DNA of 64,000 nt, taken from positions 2,170,001 through 2,234,000 of the forward strand of contig CP066552.1 of assembly GCA_016415585.1 (NCBI GenBank), read 5' to 3'. This DNA is from Pectobacterium carotovorum (GTDB taxonomy: Bacteria > Pseudomonadota > Gammaproteobacteria > Enterobacterales > Enterobacteriaceae). Shown here one piece after another: positions 1-10,272 of this stretch (its first letter is position 1; every line of letters begins with the position of its first letter). The translations under genes were made by a program, and so were the position numbers. The notes below the pieces were generated by a model. The model did not search any database. It was not told where the DNA came from and saw nothing but the letters and a program-made list of their open reading frames with translations.

Positions 1-295
1 TTGCCCAGCCGAGGCCGAGAGCGAGGGCGAATGTAGAAACCAGTTCAAAATAGATCAGCGCGCGCACGCCGATTTTTCCCACTTTCTTAATATCCCCAGC
101 GGATGCGATGCCATGTACCACCGTGAAAAAGATGAGTGGCGCGACGGCGGTCTTGATGAGTTTCAGAAAGATGTCACCGAGTATTTTAAACTTTGCTGCC
201 AATTCCGGCGCGGCAAAACCGAGGGCGATACCCAGTGCCATCGCCGCCAGAACCTGAAATGTCAGACCTTTCCAGACAGGTGTTTTTGTCGACAT
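1..295 (-). CDS. Dicarboxylate/amino acid:cation symporter (DAACS family), N-terminal part only
   Basis: Translated from an ATG at 295 on the minus strand, the open frame runs off the left edge of the window. It starts [20 protein letters not shown] and continues with [22 protein letters not shown], the conserved stretch after the first membrane segment of DctA/GltP-type sodium- or proton-coupled symporters of the inner membrane. About 98 residues are visible of a usual 420-440. It resembles the start of C4-dicarboxylate carrier DctA but is too diverged and too short to assign a substrate. The start is supported by a purine-rich AAGAGA sequence upstream. The gene is divergent from gdx, with a long intergenic region holding a 34-base inverted repeat. 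Confidence 0.8.
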   Translation of the reverse strand, partial: MSTKTPVWKGLTFQVLAAMALGIALGFAAPELAAKFKILGDIFLKLIKTAVAPLIFFTVVHGIASAGDIKKVGKIGVRALIYFELVSTFALALGLGWA

Positions 296-460
296 AGTGT
301 TGATCTCTTGTAGGTTAAACAGTACGGATAAAGGCTGAACCAGCAAAACTCGCTATCATGCAGTGAATGTCTCTAACGACATGAACTAACAAGATTTTTT
401 TGATTTCTAACAAGACAACCTGCCTCAGAAGTCGTGTTTTGTAGCCAATGTTATATTCTT

Positions 461-494
461 ATATGTACGGACATTTTTACTTGTCCGTACATAT
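461..494. promoter_or_regulatory. Inverted repeat, candidate paired operator
   Basis: A perfect 13-bp inverted repeat (arms 461-473 and 482-494, 8-base spacer). Each arm contains a near-palindrome of the form TGT-N-CG-N-ACA, at 464-473 and 482-491, centres 18 bp apart. That pattern resembles operators of GntR/FCD-type regulators. It lies between the divergent symporter and gdx, about 170 bp upstream of the symporter start, so the symporter is the likelier target. It could instead be a hairpin at RNA level. The regulator is not in this window as far as can be seen. Confidence 0.45.
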
Positions 495-703
495 GAATAT
501 GGCGTAGCTGCAGCGTTGTCAACGGTGGGGTTTAATGAAATGTGAATAACATGATCTCGGTTGGATATTTAAGTGTTGCGAACCGCATAATGGTTCTGAC
601 ACTTCTCTTTCTAAAGTGAAGAGAACACCGCTGGGACGCAAAGAACGTACTGGCTTTACTCCCTGATAGCGCAACGTTATCGTATCGCGGCATATCATCC
701 TGG

Positions 704-746
704 CAGGGGACGACCTCTGACGCGAAAAGGATTCACGGGACGACCC
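704..746 (+). promoter_or_regulatory. Guanidine-II (mini-ykkC) riboswitch
   Basis: Two short hairpins each carry an ACGA tetraloop closed by G-C pairs. The first is at 704-719 (CAGGGG-ACGA-CCTCTG) and the second is GGG-ACGA-CCC at 737-746. Twin ACGR loops separated by a short linker define the mini-ykkC motif, known as the guanidine-II riboswitch, which turns on translation of guanidinium exporters. It sits 27 bases before the start of an SMR exporter of the Gdx type, as expected. The ribosome binding site AAGGAG is at 760-765, just after the second hairpin. Confidence 0.9.
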
Positions 747-773
747 ACATTCACTGTTTAAGGAGAACTGGGT

Positions 774-1088
774 ATGGCCTGGTTTCTATTAGCGCTCGCC
801 GGTCTATTTGAAATTGTCTGGTCTTACAGCATGAAGCTGTCTGATGGCTTCACGAAAATAGGCGCATCAGCTGTCACGATTGTTGCCATGATTATCAGCT
901 TTGCGCTGTTATCCATGGCGATGAAATCTCTCCCTCTGGGCACGGCCTACACTATCTGGACGGGAATTGGTGCGGTGGGGGCATTTGTGGTGGGATTGGT
1001 CTTCCTGAATGAACCCGCAAATGCGATGAGGATTATTGCTGCGCTGTTGATCGTCAGCGGCTTGGTCATGATGAAGCTATCTTCATAA
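774..1088 (+). CDS. gdx: Guanidinium exporter Gdx (SugE), small multidrug resistance family
   Basis: The 104-residue protein has four hydrophobic segments and the SMR family length. The membrane-buried Glu13 (LFEIVWS) is the proton/substrate-coupling residue. Gdx proteins work as antiparallel dimers in the inner membrane and exchange guanidinium for protons; the older name SugE refers to suppression of groEL defects. The start follows AAGGAG by 8 bases. The mini-ykkC riboswitch directly upstream ties it to guanidine rather than to the quaternary ammonium drugs handled by EmrE-type relatives. It is a single-gene unit, followed by an ERIC element. Confidence 0.92.
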   Translation: MAWFLLALAGLFEIVWSYSMKLSDGFTKIGASAVTIVAMIISFALLSMAMKSLPLGTAYTIWTGIGAVGAFVVGLVFLNEPANAMRIIAALLIVSGLVMMKLSS

Positions 1089-1092
1089 CGTA

Positions 1093-1219
1093 TATACCCG
1101 TCATACTTCAAGCTGCTTGTGCGTTGGCTGCCCTTACTCACCCCAGTCACTTACCTGAGTAAGCTCCTGGGGATTCGCGCGGTTGCCGCCTTCACGCAAC
1201 TCGAATTATTTAGGGTATA
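1093..1219. repeat. ERIC element, full length (127 bp)
   Basis: It begins TATACCCGTCATACTTCAAG and ends in AATTATTTAGGGTATA. The central part contains GTAAGCTCCTGGGGATTC and the complement of the other standard ERIC-PCR primer region (CACCCCAGTCACTTAC). Terminal inverted repeats and an internal palindrome fit the enterobacterial repetitive intergenic consensus. It lies just after gdx and may form a long hairpin in the 3' end of its transcript. Confidence 0.93.
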
Positions 1220-1616
1220 GTTTTTGAATAACGCATTGCGTTTGAACGTCAGACGTATCTTTATGTGAACCTCTGGCGTGTGGCGGAGCCATCTTTACCG
1301 CGACTCTGCCACTGCTTTTCTCTCTTTCCCTTTATTGCTCATTATTGATTGATTTTGCTTCTTGTTGCGTATTGTCAATAAATGCTATGCTTGTTCTCGC
1401 GTAATATTTCAATAAAATTGACGAAAATTGATTATTTTTGTCCGTGTTATGCTCATTTTAGTGAGTTCACTACGTTATCGAGCTAAATCGAGCATTGGCG
1501 GTTAATCATCACGTCAGTCATCTAACACACCGCACAAAGGCGATATCTCTTGGTTCAGGCAGGTGACGGCCTGACTCGCGGCTATCTGTGTACGTACAAT
1601 CTGAAAGGGGAGTGGA
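1220..1616. other. Gene-free stretch upstream of the HAD phosphatase gene
   Basis: About 400 bases of AT-rich sequence between the ERIC element and the HAD gene. Several weak sigma-70-like hexamers occur around 1370-1460 (for example TATGCT at about 1386 and 1447), but no single promoter stands out. No RNA gene or conserved ORF was seen. Confidence 0.4.
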
Positions 1617-2408
1617 ATGATCAAGTTGGTAATTACCGATCTGGACGGCACGTTTCTTCACAGCGATGGCGACTACAACAGAGCCTTGTTTGCCGACGTT
1701 TATGCGCTAATGAAAGAGAAGGATGTGCGGTTTGCTGTCTGCACAGGCAAACAGTGCGAGCGGGTTGAGGCGCTTTTTGGCGATGCAGCGAAAGATATCT
1801 GGATTCTGGGCGACAGCGCGACGCGCATCAAGCATCAGGGAAATTACGTTTACCAGTCGCTCATCAAAAACCGTCTTGCCTTGAGCCTGATTGGCGTGCT
1901 GGAAAGCGTAGACGATCGGCATGTGGTCATCGGTTGTACCCCACATGGTGCGATGGTGAAGGAAACGATTAGCCCAGCCTTACTGGAAAAGGTGAAAAAG
2001 TCGTACACCAACGTGACGCTGATATCCAGTTTTGCTGCCGTGACCGATGACTTTGTGAAAATCACGGTTTATGACCCAGAAGGGCACTGTCACGAGACGG
2101 CGAAGTACCTTGATGCGTTTCACGACCATGTTTATATCGTGGTTTCCGAAGCGTCCTGGATCGATATTGCCAACGTTGGCGTACATAAAGGACACACCGT
2201 CGAAATCCTTCAGGATAAATTGGCGATTACACCCGATGAAACAATGGTGTTCGGCGATGGTTACAATGATATTGAGCTAATGAGCCGTGCGGCTTATAGC
2301 TTTGCGATGCGCAATGCGTTTGAGGAAACCAAAGCTGCGGCGAATTTTATTGCCCGCAGCAATGACGACGATGGGGTATTGAGAACGATAAAGCTGCTGC
2401 TTTCATGA
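1617..2408 (+). CDS. HAD superfamily (Cof-type) sugar-phosphate phosphatase
   Basis: 263 residues. It has the N-terminal HAD motif I, DLDGTFLH, whose first Asp is the nucleophile, and the C-terminal motif IV, FGDGYNDIEL, with the metal-binding acidic residues. Length and the type-IIB cap between them match the Cof/YbiV/YidA family of cytoplasmic phosphatases, which hydrolyse sugar phosphates or other small phosphate esters. The start is supported by AGGGGAG upstream. It is convergent with a DeoR-family regulator only 33 bases away, a pairing common for sugar-phosphate genes, but the substrate cannot be read from sequence. Confidence 0.85.
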   Translation: MIKLVITDLDGTFLHSDGDYNRALFADVYALMKEKDVRFAVCTGKQCERVEALFGDAAKDIWILGDSATRIKHQGNYVYQSLIKNRLALSLIGVLESVDDRHVVIGCTPHGAMVKETISPALLEKVKKSYTNVTLISSFAAVTDDFVKITVYDPEGHCHETAKYLDAFHDHVYIVVSEASWIDIANVGVHKGHTVEILQDKLAITPDETMVFGDGYNDIELMSRAAYSFAMRNAFEETKAAANFIARSNDDDGVLRTIKLLLS

Positions 2409-2441
2409 AGTGAGCCGGCAGCCGCTAGGGCTACTGTCGCA

Positions 2442-3215
2442 TTATCGGGCAATAATCACATCGAGATTTTTTTCACTTAATACGCTCTGGCAGGCAGGAG
2501 AGATTTCATCATCGGTTACCAGCGTTGTGATTTCATCACATGCCGCTACACGATAGCGCGTTAGTGCGGAGATCTTATTGGCGGTCAGAGCAACGATCAC
2601 TTCGCTGCTGCGGGTCACCAGACATTTTTTGAATTCGGCATCGTCATATTCAAAAACGGTCAGGCCTTCATTGGCATCAAAGGCACAGCCTCCTAACAGG
2701 CATTGATCGAAATACATCTTCTCTAGCTGCCTGAGCGTATCGATGCCAATCGCGCCGCCGACCTCTTTTTGAATCCTTCCGCCAAGAAAAATCACTTCTA
2801 CCTCCGGATACTGCATCAGCTCTGCCGCGATAATGGGCGAATTACACACGGCGGTAAACTTCAGGCCAGCCGGGATCTGTTTCGCCACCGCCAAATTGGT
2901 GGTGCCGGTGTCAAAGAAGACGCAGCTGTTGGGCTTTATCAGCGGGATGACGGCCTGAGCAATGCGATCTTTCTGGGCGGCATCGATAGTGGCTCGGCTG
3001 GCAAAATCAATCACCTCTGGCGGCATACTGACCGCACCGCCGTAGACGCGCTTGCAGGCACCGGATTGCGCCAGTTCCTTCAGATCACGCCGTATGGTGT
3101 GCTCGGATACGTTCAATTCACGTGAGAGCTGGGCGCAGACGACTTTGCCTTCCTCGCTGAGGATTTGCCTGATTTTGGATTGCCGTTGCTCGGGAAAGTC
3201 GGTGTAATCGAACAT
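2442..3215 (-). CDS. DeoR-family transcriptional regulator
   Basis: 257 residues. The N-terminal winged helix-turn-helix has the DeoR signature (VSEHTIRRDLKELAQSGACK, about residues 36-55). The C-terminal DeoRC sensor domain includes FFDTGTTNLAVA and the VFLGGRIQKEVGG stretch, which in this family binds a sugar-phosphate effector. It is probably a repressor of a carbohydrate gene set. Start at 3215 is supported by AAGGAC. It faces the HAD phosphatase gene tail to tail; a functional link is plausible but unproven, and the target operon is not obvious. Confidence 0.85.
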   Translation of the reverse strand: MFDYTDFPEQRQSKIRQILSEEGKVVCAQLSRELNVSEHTIRRDLKELAQSGACKRVYGGAVSMPPEVIDFASRATIDAAQKDRIAQAVIPLIKPNSCVFFDTGTTNLAVAKQIPAGLKFTAVCNSPIIAAELMQYPEVEVIFLGGRIQKEVGGAIGIDTLRQLEKMYFDQCLLGGCAFDANEGLTVFEYDDAEFKKCLVTRSSEVIVALTANKISALTRYRVAACDEITTLVTDDEISPACQSVLSEKNLDVIIAR

Positions 3216-3429
3216 AAATGTCCTTGGTTAATCAAGATGATGCACAACCTGCCGCCAGCGAGCAGGCTTCATTCTGGTCAATGATGTGTACAGCATGGAA
3301 TTGCGCCATGTTAATCTGCACCTTGTGGCAACACAACACCTCTACCGCGTTGATCTGCAATGTGTGCGTCATGGTGTAAAATTTACGCGTCAATATACAG
3401 ACATCACTGATAAAGAGAGAAAAATAGCC

Positions 3430-4560
3430 GTGTTTCATGTCATTACCGGGCTCATCGCCCTCTATGTTATCTGGCGTCTGGTCTGGCGCTTGCGTGTCGG
3501 TGTGCCCGTAAAGCGCATGCTGGCGGTGTTAGTGCTGCTGGCTTCGCAGCATCATCTGATTACGCGCACCTTTTTTGGCACGATGGCGTCGCCGGAAGTG
3601 CCCGCGTTTGTCCTGATGTTTCTGGGATGGGCGTTTGGCGCGCTGCTGATATCTGCGTTCCTGCTGTTGGCCGTCGATCTGCTCGGCATCGTAGGGCGTC
3701 TGTTATCCCGTTCGGTTGGACAGATTCTGCTGAACAATATGGTGCTGCGTGGTGGAATGGCCGTTGTGGCGATGGGGCTGGCGGCGATTGGCGTTTGGGA
3801 AGCCGTGCGTGTTCCGGAAGTCCGCACGGTTGAAGTTGAGCTGAAGCAACTGCCGCCTGCATTGGATGGTTTCCGACTGGTGCAGTTAACGGATTTACAT
3901 GCCAGCCGCCTGTTACAGCGCCCCTGGATGGAGGCGGTGGTGGCAAAAACCAACGCGCTTAAGCCCGATCTGACGGTGATTACTGGCGATCTGGCCGACG
4001 GCACCGTCAGTGCCCGTCACGATGATATGGAACCGCTGCGTAACCTGACCGCGCCACACGGCGTGTTTGCCATCGTGGGCAACCATGAATATTACGTGGA
4101 ATATACGCAGTGGGTGCAGCGACTGAATGCGCTGGGCTTACGTATGTTGCTCAATGAAAATGTGTCGATTGGTCGCGATAATGCTGCGTTTGTGCTGGCA
4201 GGGATCACCGATCGCACCGCCGCTGATTTTCAACAACTGCTGCCGGATACTGCTGCTGCGCTCAGCGGGATTTCGCCAGATACCGCTGTCGTTCTGCTCA
4301 GCCATCGGCCAACGGGGGCGAAAGAGAATGCGCGTGCCGGAGCGGATTTACAACTCTCTGGCCATACGCATGGCGGCCAAGTACTGGGTATGCATTGGGT
4401 GACGCAACTGGCGAATGAAGGCTATGTGTCCGGCAGCTATGACGTGGATGGCATGCATCTGTACGTGAGCAATGGCGCGGGCCTGTGGAACGGTTTTCCG
4501 ATCCGCTTAGGGAAACGAGCCGAAATTACTCAGTTCATACTCCGTTCGCCGTCGCTATAG
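3430..4560 (+). CDS. Membrane-anchored calcineurin-like metallophosphoesterase (YaeI/YkuE type)
   Basis: 376 residues from a GTG at 3430, chosen because it follows GAGAGAAA and begins right at the first hydrophobic segment; an in-frame ATG at 3286 would add 48 residues with no family support. The N-terminal 125 residues form about four membrane segments. The catalytic domain then shows all metallophosphoesterase motifs: LTDLHA (Asp154/His156 region), ITGDLADG, VGNHEYY, LSHRP and LSGHTHGG, which bind two metal ions. Relatives cleave phosphodiester bonds in lipid substrates such as UDP-diacylglucosamine, or are uncharacterised. It stands alone after the DeoR gene. Confidence 0.85.
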   Translation: MFHVITGLIALYVIWRLVWRLRVGVPVKRMLAVLVLLASQHHLITRTFFGTMASPEVPAFVLMFLGWAFGALLISAFLLLAVDLLGIVGRLLSRSVGQILLNNMVLRGGMAVVAMGLAAIGVWEAVRVPEVRTVEVELKQLPPALDGFRLVQLTDLHASRLLQRPWMEAVVAKTNALKPDLTVITGDLADGTVSARHDDMEPLRNLTAPHGVFAIVGNHEYYVEYTQWVQRLNALGLRMLLNENVSIGRDNAAFVLAGITDRTAADFQQLLPDTAAALSGISPDTAVVLLSHRPTGAKENARAGADLQLSGHTHGGQVLGMHWVTQLANEGYVSGSYDVDGMHLYVSNGAGLWNGFPIRLGKRAEITQFILRSPSL

Positions 4561-7178
<2,618 letters not shown>

Positions 7179-7186
7179 GACGTTAC

Positions 7187-7230
7187 GCTCCCCACGCCGG
7201 TGTTTTCACGGCGCGGGGAGCATCATTTTT
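7187..7230 (+). terminator. Rho-independent terminator of katG
   Basis: A GC-rich hairpin (GCTCCCC 7187-7193 with GGGGAGC 7215-7221, inner stem CGCCG/CGGCG) is followed by ATCATTTTT. It begins 8 bases after the katG stop codon. Confidence 0.85.
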
Positions 7231-7250
7231 GCTGCGCGACCCTGTGCAGA

Positions 7251-7514
7251 TCACTGCTTCTTGAGATTAAGCATAAATTCTCTGAACGGGGCGGCGAATT
7301 CCTTAAACAGCGGGTGCTTTCTATTCTGCATCATCACTTCACTAAATAGCTTCAACCCCACAATAAAGGCCTGAGTCTGTTCCGGCGTCATGTCCATTTT
7401 GCCATCGACTTTTTCCAGAATTTTGAACAAATCATCGTGAATTGAGTATTCAAACGACAGCGTACGCTGCGGCTCGGCTTTTTCTTCCACCGTAATCTGA
7501 TAGACGTTTCCCAT
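7251..7514 (-). CDS. DUF3861 family small protein
   Basis: 87 residues from the ATG at 7514, chosen because GAGGTCACA precedes it; an upstream ATG at 7589 would place the coding start on top of the operator palindromes and 6 bases from the MarR gene. The protein starts MGNVYQITVEEK and ends in a helical region rich in Phe and Met (about residues 45-84). It matches the DUF3861 family, small cytoplasmic proteins of unknown function. The gene is divergent from a MarR regulator, which probably represses both. Confidence 0.75.
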   Translation of the reverse strand: MGNVYQITVEEKAEPQRTLSFEYSIHDDLFKILEKVDGKMDMTPEQTQAFIVGLKLFSEVMMQNRKHPLFKEFAAPFREFMLNLKKQ

Positions 7515-7544
7515 TGTGACCTCGGTAAATTGAACTCGTGATGG

Positions 7545-7565
7545 ATAGTTGATAAAATCAACTAT
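7545..7565. promoter_or_regulatory. 21-bp palindrome, candidate MarR operator 1
   Basis: The half-sites ATAGTTGAT and ATCAACTAT flank a 3-base centre AAA and match perfectly. Length and AT-rich, TTGAT-containing arms are typical of MarR-family binding sites. It lies in the 81-base gap between the divergent DUF3861 and marR-type genes. Confidence 0.7.
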
Positions 7566-7576
7566 ATGATCATTGG

Positions 7577-7589
7577 TTGACTGAGTCAA
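7577..7589. promoter_or_regulatory. 13-bp palindrome, candidate MarR operator 2
   Basis: TTGACT and AGTCAA flank a single G. Its centre is 28 bp from the centre of the first palindrome and it ends 6 bases before the regulator's start codon, where binding would block transcription or initiation of its own gene. Confidence 0.55.
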
Positions 7590-7595
7590 TAAAGT

Positions 7596-8009
7596 ATGAT
7601 GAAACCCCTTTTTGCCTTATTAGAAAGCTATAAGGCACAGATGCAGGAACAGATGAAGGCGCATGACATCAGCCTGGATGTGGTGCATGTCCGCTTATGT
7701 AAGATCATCGCGATGGAAGGGCGCATTACGCCTCAGTCACTGGCGAAAAGGGTCTGTCGGGATAAGGCTCAGATCACCCGCATGGTCGCGGAGCTGGTCA
7801 AACGTGATTATGTCCGCAAGATCGATAACCCGGATGACGGCCGCAGCGTGTGGCTCAGTTTGTCCGATAAGGGTGTCGCGTTTACACAGGTTTTTCTGCA
7901 TCAGGAAAAGCAGATTGAGGCGCAGATGCTTCAGGCGTTATCCCCTGATGAACAAGCCACGTTTAGTGCGCTGTTGGAAAAAATGGCGGCGAGCCGTTCT
8001 GCACACTAA
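7596..8009 (+). CDS. MarR-family transcriptional regulator
   Basis: 137 residues with the MarR winged-helix layout: dimerisation helices at both ends, the recognition region SLAKRVCRDKAQITRMVAELVKRDYVRK (about residues 48-75) and the wing motif IDNPDDGRSVWLSLSDKG. It is probably a repressor of the divergent DUF3861 gene and of itself through the two palindromes between them. The ATG at 7599 is an equally possible start; no strong ribosome binding site is seen for either. The ligand is unknown. The guanidine operon that follows has its own promoter and riboswitch, so the regulator need not act on it. Confidence 0.85.
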   Translation: MMKPLFALLESYKAQMQEQMKAHDISLDVVHVRLCKIIAMEGRITPQSLAKRVCRDKAQITRMVAELVKRDYVRKIDNPDDGRSVWLSLSDKGVAFTQVFLHQEKQIEAQMLQALSPDEQATFSALLEKMAASRSAH

Positions 8010-8155
8010 GTTCTGCATCCGGCAATGCGCTCTGCACTGCCGTGAAGCGCATTTGCTGTGCTACTGCACCGAGATCGCGCGATAGCGGTGTGCTTCCCCA
8101 CATCATTCTCCATAGATTATCTATAGAAACGACAGCAGTACTGGGCTTTTCGGTA

Positions 8156-8172
8156 CTGGCACGTATTTTGCT
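8156..8172 (+). promoter_or_regulatory. Sigma-54 (RpoN) promoter of the guanidine operon
   Basis: CTGGCACG-N4-TTGCT: the GG at 8158-8159 and GC at 8170-8171 are exactly 10 bases apart, and every strongly conserved base of the -24/-12 consensus is present. Predicted transcription start is about 8183, some 40 bases before the guanidine-I aptamer. This suggests activation under nitrogen limitation by NtrC. No clear NtrC enhancer dyad was found in the roughly 150 bases upstream. Confidence 0.8.
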
Positions 8173-8221
8173 TTTCTCTATTCGGGACAGCACCACGCAT
8201 GGCGCTGAACAACCTGAATAG

Positions 8222-8353
8222 CTGGCTAGGGTTCCGATCCATACCCTATGGATGTCTGGTCCGAGAGCTGGCGACCTCCAGTTGAGGTTACACGGCGGGA
8301 CAAAAGCCCGGGAGACAGCAACACCCATGGTGTCGCGCTGTTCCCGCTTTTTT
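8222..8353 (+). promoter_or_regulatory. Guanidine-I (ykkC) riboswitch with transcriptional expression platform
   Basis: The conserved blocks of the ykkC aptamer appear in order: CTAGGGTTCCG (from 8225), CTGGTCCGAGAG (from 8256) and ACACGGCGGGACAAAAGCCC followed by GGGAGA (8290-8315). Guanidinium binding is known to stabilise the P3 region; here the GGGAGA end of the aptamer is also the 5' arm of a terminator hairpin, so ligand should favour read-through. It leads a guanidine-uptake and carboxylase operon, in keeping with the class. Confidence 0.95.
8309..8353 (+). terminator. Riboswitch-controlled terminator
   Basis: CGGGA (8309-8313) pairs with TCCCG (8342-8346) and ACAGC with GCTGT, with an inner ACACC/GGTGT stem, followed by a run of T residues at 8348-8353. 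It overlaps the 3' edge of the guanidine-I aptamer and is therefore mutually exclusive with the ligand-bound fold. Confidence 0.8.
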
Positions 8354-8375
8354 CCTACTCAACCGGAGGTCTGGC

Positions 8376-9434
8376 ATGAACCTATCTCGTTTACTGGGCG
8401 TTTGCGTCCTCAGTCTCTCAGCGTTGCTGAGCTTCCCTTCTCAGGCTGCGCCTAAAACGCAATTCAACGTGTGCTGGACGATCTATGCCGGATGGATGCC
8501 GTGGGGATTCATCGGCACGCAAGGCATTATCGATAAATGGGCCGACAAGTACGGCATCAAGATTAAGGTCACGCAGCTTAATGACTACGTCGAGTCGATC
8601 AATCAATATACCGCCGGGCAATTTGACGGTTGCACGATGACCAACATGGATGCCCTGACGATTCCGGCTGCGGGCGGTGTGGATACCACGGCGCTGTTGC
8701 TCGGCAGTTTCTCCGCAGGCAACGATGGCATCGTGCTCAAAGGCAAAGGGAAAACGCTGAGCGATTTGCGTGGGATGAAGGTTAACCTGCCTGAACTCTC
8801 TGTCTCGCATTACCTGCTGGTACGCGGTCTGGAAAAGGCCGGATTGCGTGAGCGGGATGTCACGGTCGTCAACACGTCGGATGCCGATATTGTCGCCGCC
8901 TTTGCCACCCGCAGCGTGCAGGCTGCCGTCGCCTGGAACCCCCAGCTTTCTGCAATCAAAAGCCAGCCGGACACCACGGAAGTCTTTCAGTCCGGGCAGA
9001 TCCCCGGCGAACTGATCGACATGATGGTCGTGAATACCCAAACGTTACAGGACAATCCGGCGTTGGGCAAAGCGCTGGCCGGTGCCTGGTTTGAAATGAT
9101 GACGCTGATGAAGGCAGGCGATAAACCCGCGTTGGAGTCAATGGCTGCCGCCTCTGGCACCGATTTAGCGGGCTATCAGGCGCAGTTAAAAACCACCCAT
9201 CTGTTTTATTCCCCACAGGACAATCTGGCGTTTCTGACCAGCCCGGATCTCCCTAACACCATGAAGCGCGTCGCGGATTTCTCCTTCGACAAAGGGCTAC
9301 TCGGCACTGGCGCACAGAGCGCAGATTTTATCGGTATGACGTTCCCCGGACAGATCACACAGGGTGACAGCGCCAATGTGAAACTGCGCTTTGACGACAC
9401 CTTCGTGCGCCTGGCCGCAGAGAACAAACTCTGA
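8376..9434 (+). CDS. ABC transporter periplasmic binding protein, NitT/TauT type, probably guanidine uptake
   Basis: 352 residues with a Sec signal peptide (hydrophobic core residues 5-22, cleavage near SQAA-PK). The mature protein has the NMT1/TauA-like type II periplasmic-binding fold; VCWTIYAGWMPWGF at its start is typical of the urea-carboxylase-associated binding proteins. It should bind guanidinium or a related substrate in the periplasm and hand it to the permease/ATPase encoded by the next two genes. GGAGG at 8365-8369 sets the start. The riboswitch just upstream supports a guanidine role; transport itself is an inference. Confidence 0.85.
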   Translation: MNLSRLLGVCVLSLSALLSFPSQAAPKTQFNVCWTIYAGWMPWGFIGTQGIIDKWADKYGIKIKVTQLNDYVESINQYTAGQFDGCTMTNMDALTIPAAGGVDTTALLLGSFSAGNDGIVLKGKGKTLSDLRGMKVNLPELSVSHYLLVRGLEKAGLRERDVTVVNTSDADIVAAFATRSVQAAVAWNPQLSAIKSQPDTTEVFQSGQIPGELIDMMVVNTQTLQDNPALGKALAGAWFEMMTLMKAGDKPALESMAAASGTDLAGYQAQLKTTHLFYSPQDNLAFLTSPDLPNTMKRVADFSFDKGLLGTGAQSADFIGMTFPGQITQGDSANVKLRFDDTFVRLAAENKL

Positions 9435-9456
9435 CCCGCAAACTGGAGAGACTATC

Positions 9457-10272
9457 GTGCGCTTGATCAATCGCTACCCCAGCCGCGGCGGACGGCTGTT
9501 GCTGGTCCTGCTGCCGTTTGTCGTGCTGCTGGTGCTGTACCTCATCGGGTCGGCATTGCGGCTGGAGGCTAACCCCAATGACAAACTTCTGCCGAGCCTC
9601 GGGCAAATGGCCGAGGCGATTCAGCGCATGGCACTGACCGAGGACAAACGCAGCGGCGATTACCTGTTCTGGCTGGATACGCAGGCCAGTCTGGTGCGTC
9701 TCGCGCTGGGGCTGGGGATCGCCAGCCTGTTGAGCCTGCTGTTCGGGATTGCGGCCGGGGCTTTCCCGCTGTTTCGCGCGTCACTCTCGCCGCTGATGAC
9801 CGTACTGTCGATGATCCCGCCGCTGGCGATTTTGCCCATTCTCTTCATCGTTTTCGGGCTGGATGAACTCTCGAAAGTGATGCTGATCGTGATTGGGGTT
9901 ACGCCGATGCTGGCGCGCGACCTCGAACAGCGCGCTCGCAACATACCGCAGGAAACGTTGATTAAAGCGCAGACGCTGGGGGCGAACAGTTGGGTCGTGG
10001 TGCTGCGGGTCATCCTGCCGCAGCTACTGTCGCGGCTGTTGATTTCACTGCGGCTGCTGCTGGGCGCGGCGTGGCTGTTCCTGATTTCTGCCGAAGCGAT
10101 TTCGGCAACGGCAGGGTTGGGCTACCGCATCTTTTTGGTACGCCGCTATCTGGCGATGGATGTGATTCTGCCTTACGTCGTGTGGATCACGCTGCTGGCA
10201 TGGCTCATGGATATGGCGCTGCGGTGGCTGCATCGTCGCTGGTTCCCGTGGTCAGAGGAAAGCAAAGCATGA
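9457..10272 (+). CDS. ABC transporter permease, NitT/TauT type
   Basis: 271 residues from a GTG at 9457 preceded by CTGGAGAG; the longer frame from 9391 overlaps the preceding gene in another frame. It has about six membrane segments and the cytoplasmic EAA-like loop ETLIKAQTLGANSWVVVLR, which contacts the ATPase. It is the inner-membrane channel of the operon's transporter, and its 3' end overlaps the ATPase start by four bases (ATGA), so the two are translationally coupled. Confidence 0.88.
   Translation: MRLINRYPSRGGRLLLVLLPFVVLLVLYLIGSALRLEANPNDKLLPSLGQMAEAIQRMALTEDKRSGDYLFWLDTQASLVRLALGLGIASLLSLLFGIAAGAFPLFRASLSPLMTVLSMIPPLAILPILFIVFGLDELSKVMLIVIGVTPMLARDLEQRARNIPQETLIKAQTLGANSWVVVLRVILPQLLSRLLISLRLLLGAAWLFLISAEAISATAGLGYRIFLVRRYLAMDVILPYVVWITLLAWLMDMALRWLHRRWFPWSEESKA

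Noticed and set aside
631..643. GGGACGCAAAG string resembling part of a c-di-GMP-I (GEMM) riboswitch upstream of gdx
   Set aside because: The remaining conserved GEMM blocks and the second stem are not found around it; the guanidine-II hairpins downstream explain the leader better.
3286..3429. 48-codon N-terminal extension of the metallophosphoesterase
   Set aside because: The extension is not hydrophobic or conserved-looking, overlaps the promoter region, and a better-placed GTG start exists at 3430.
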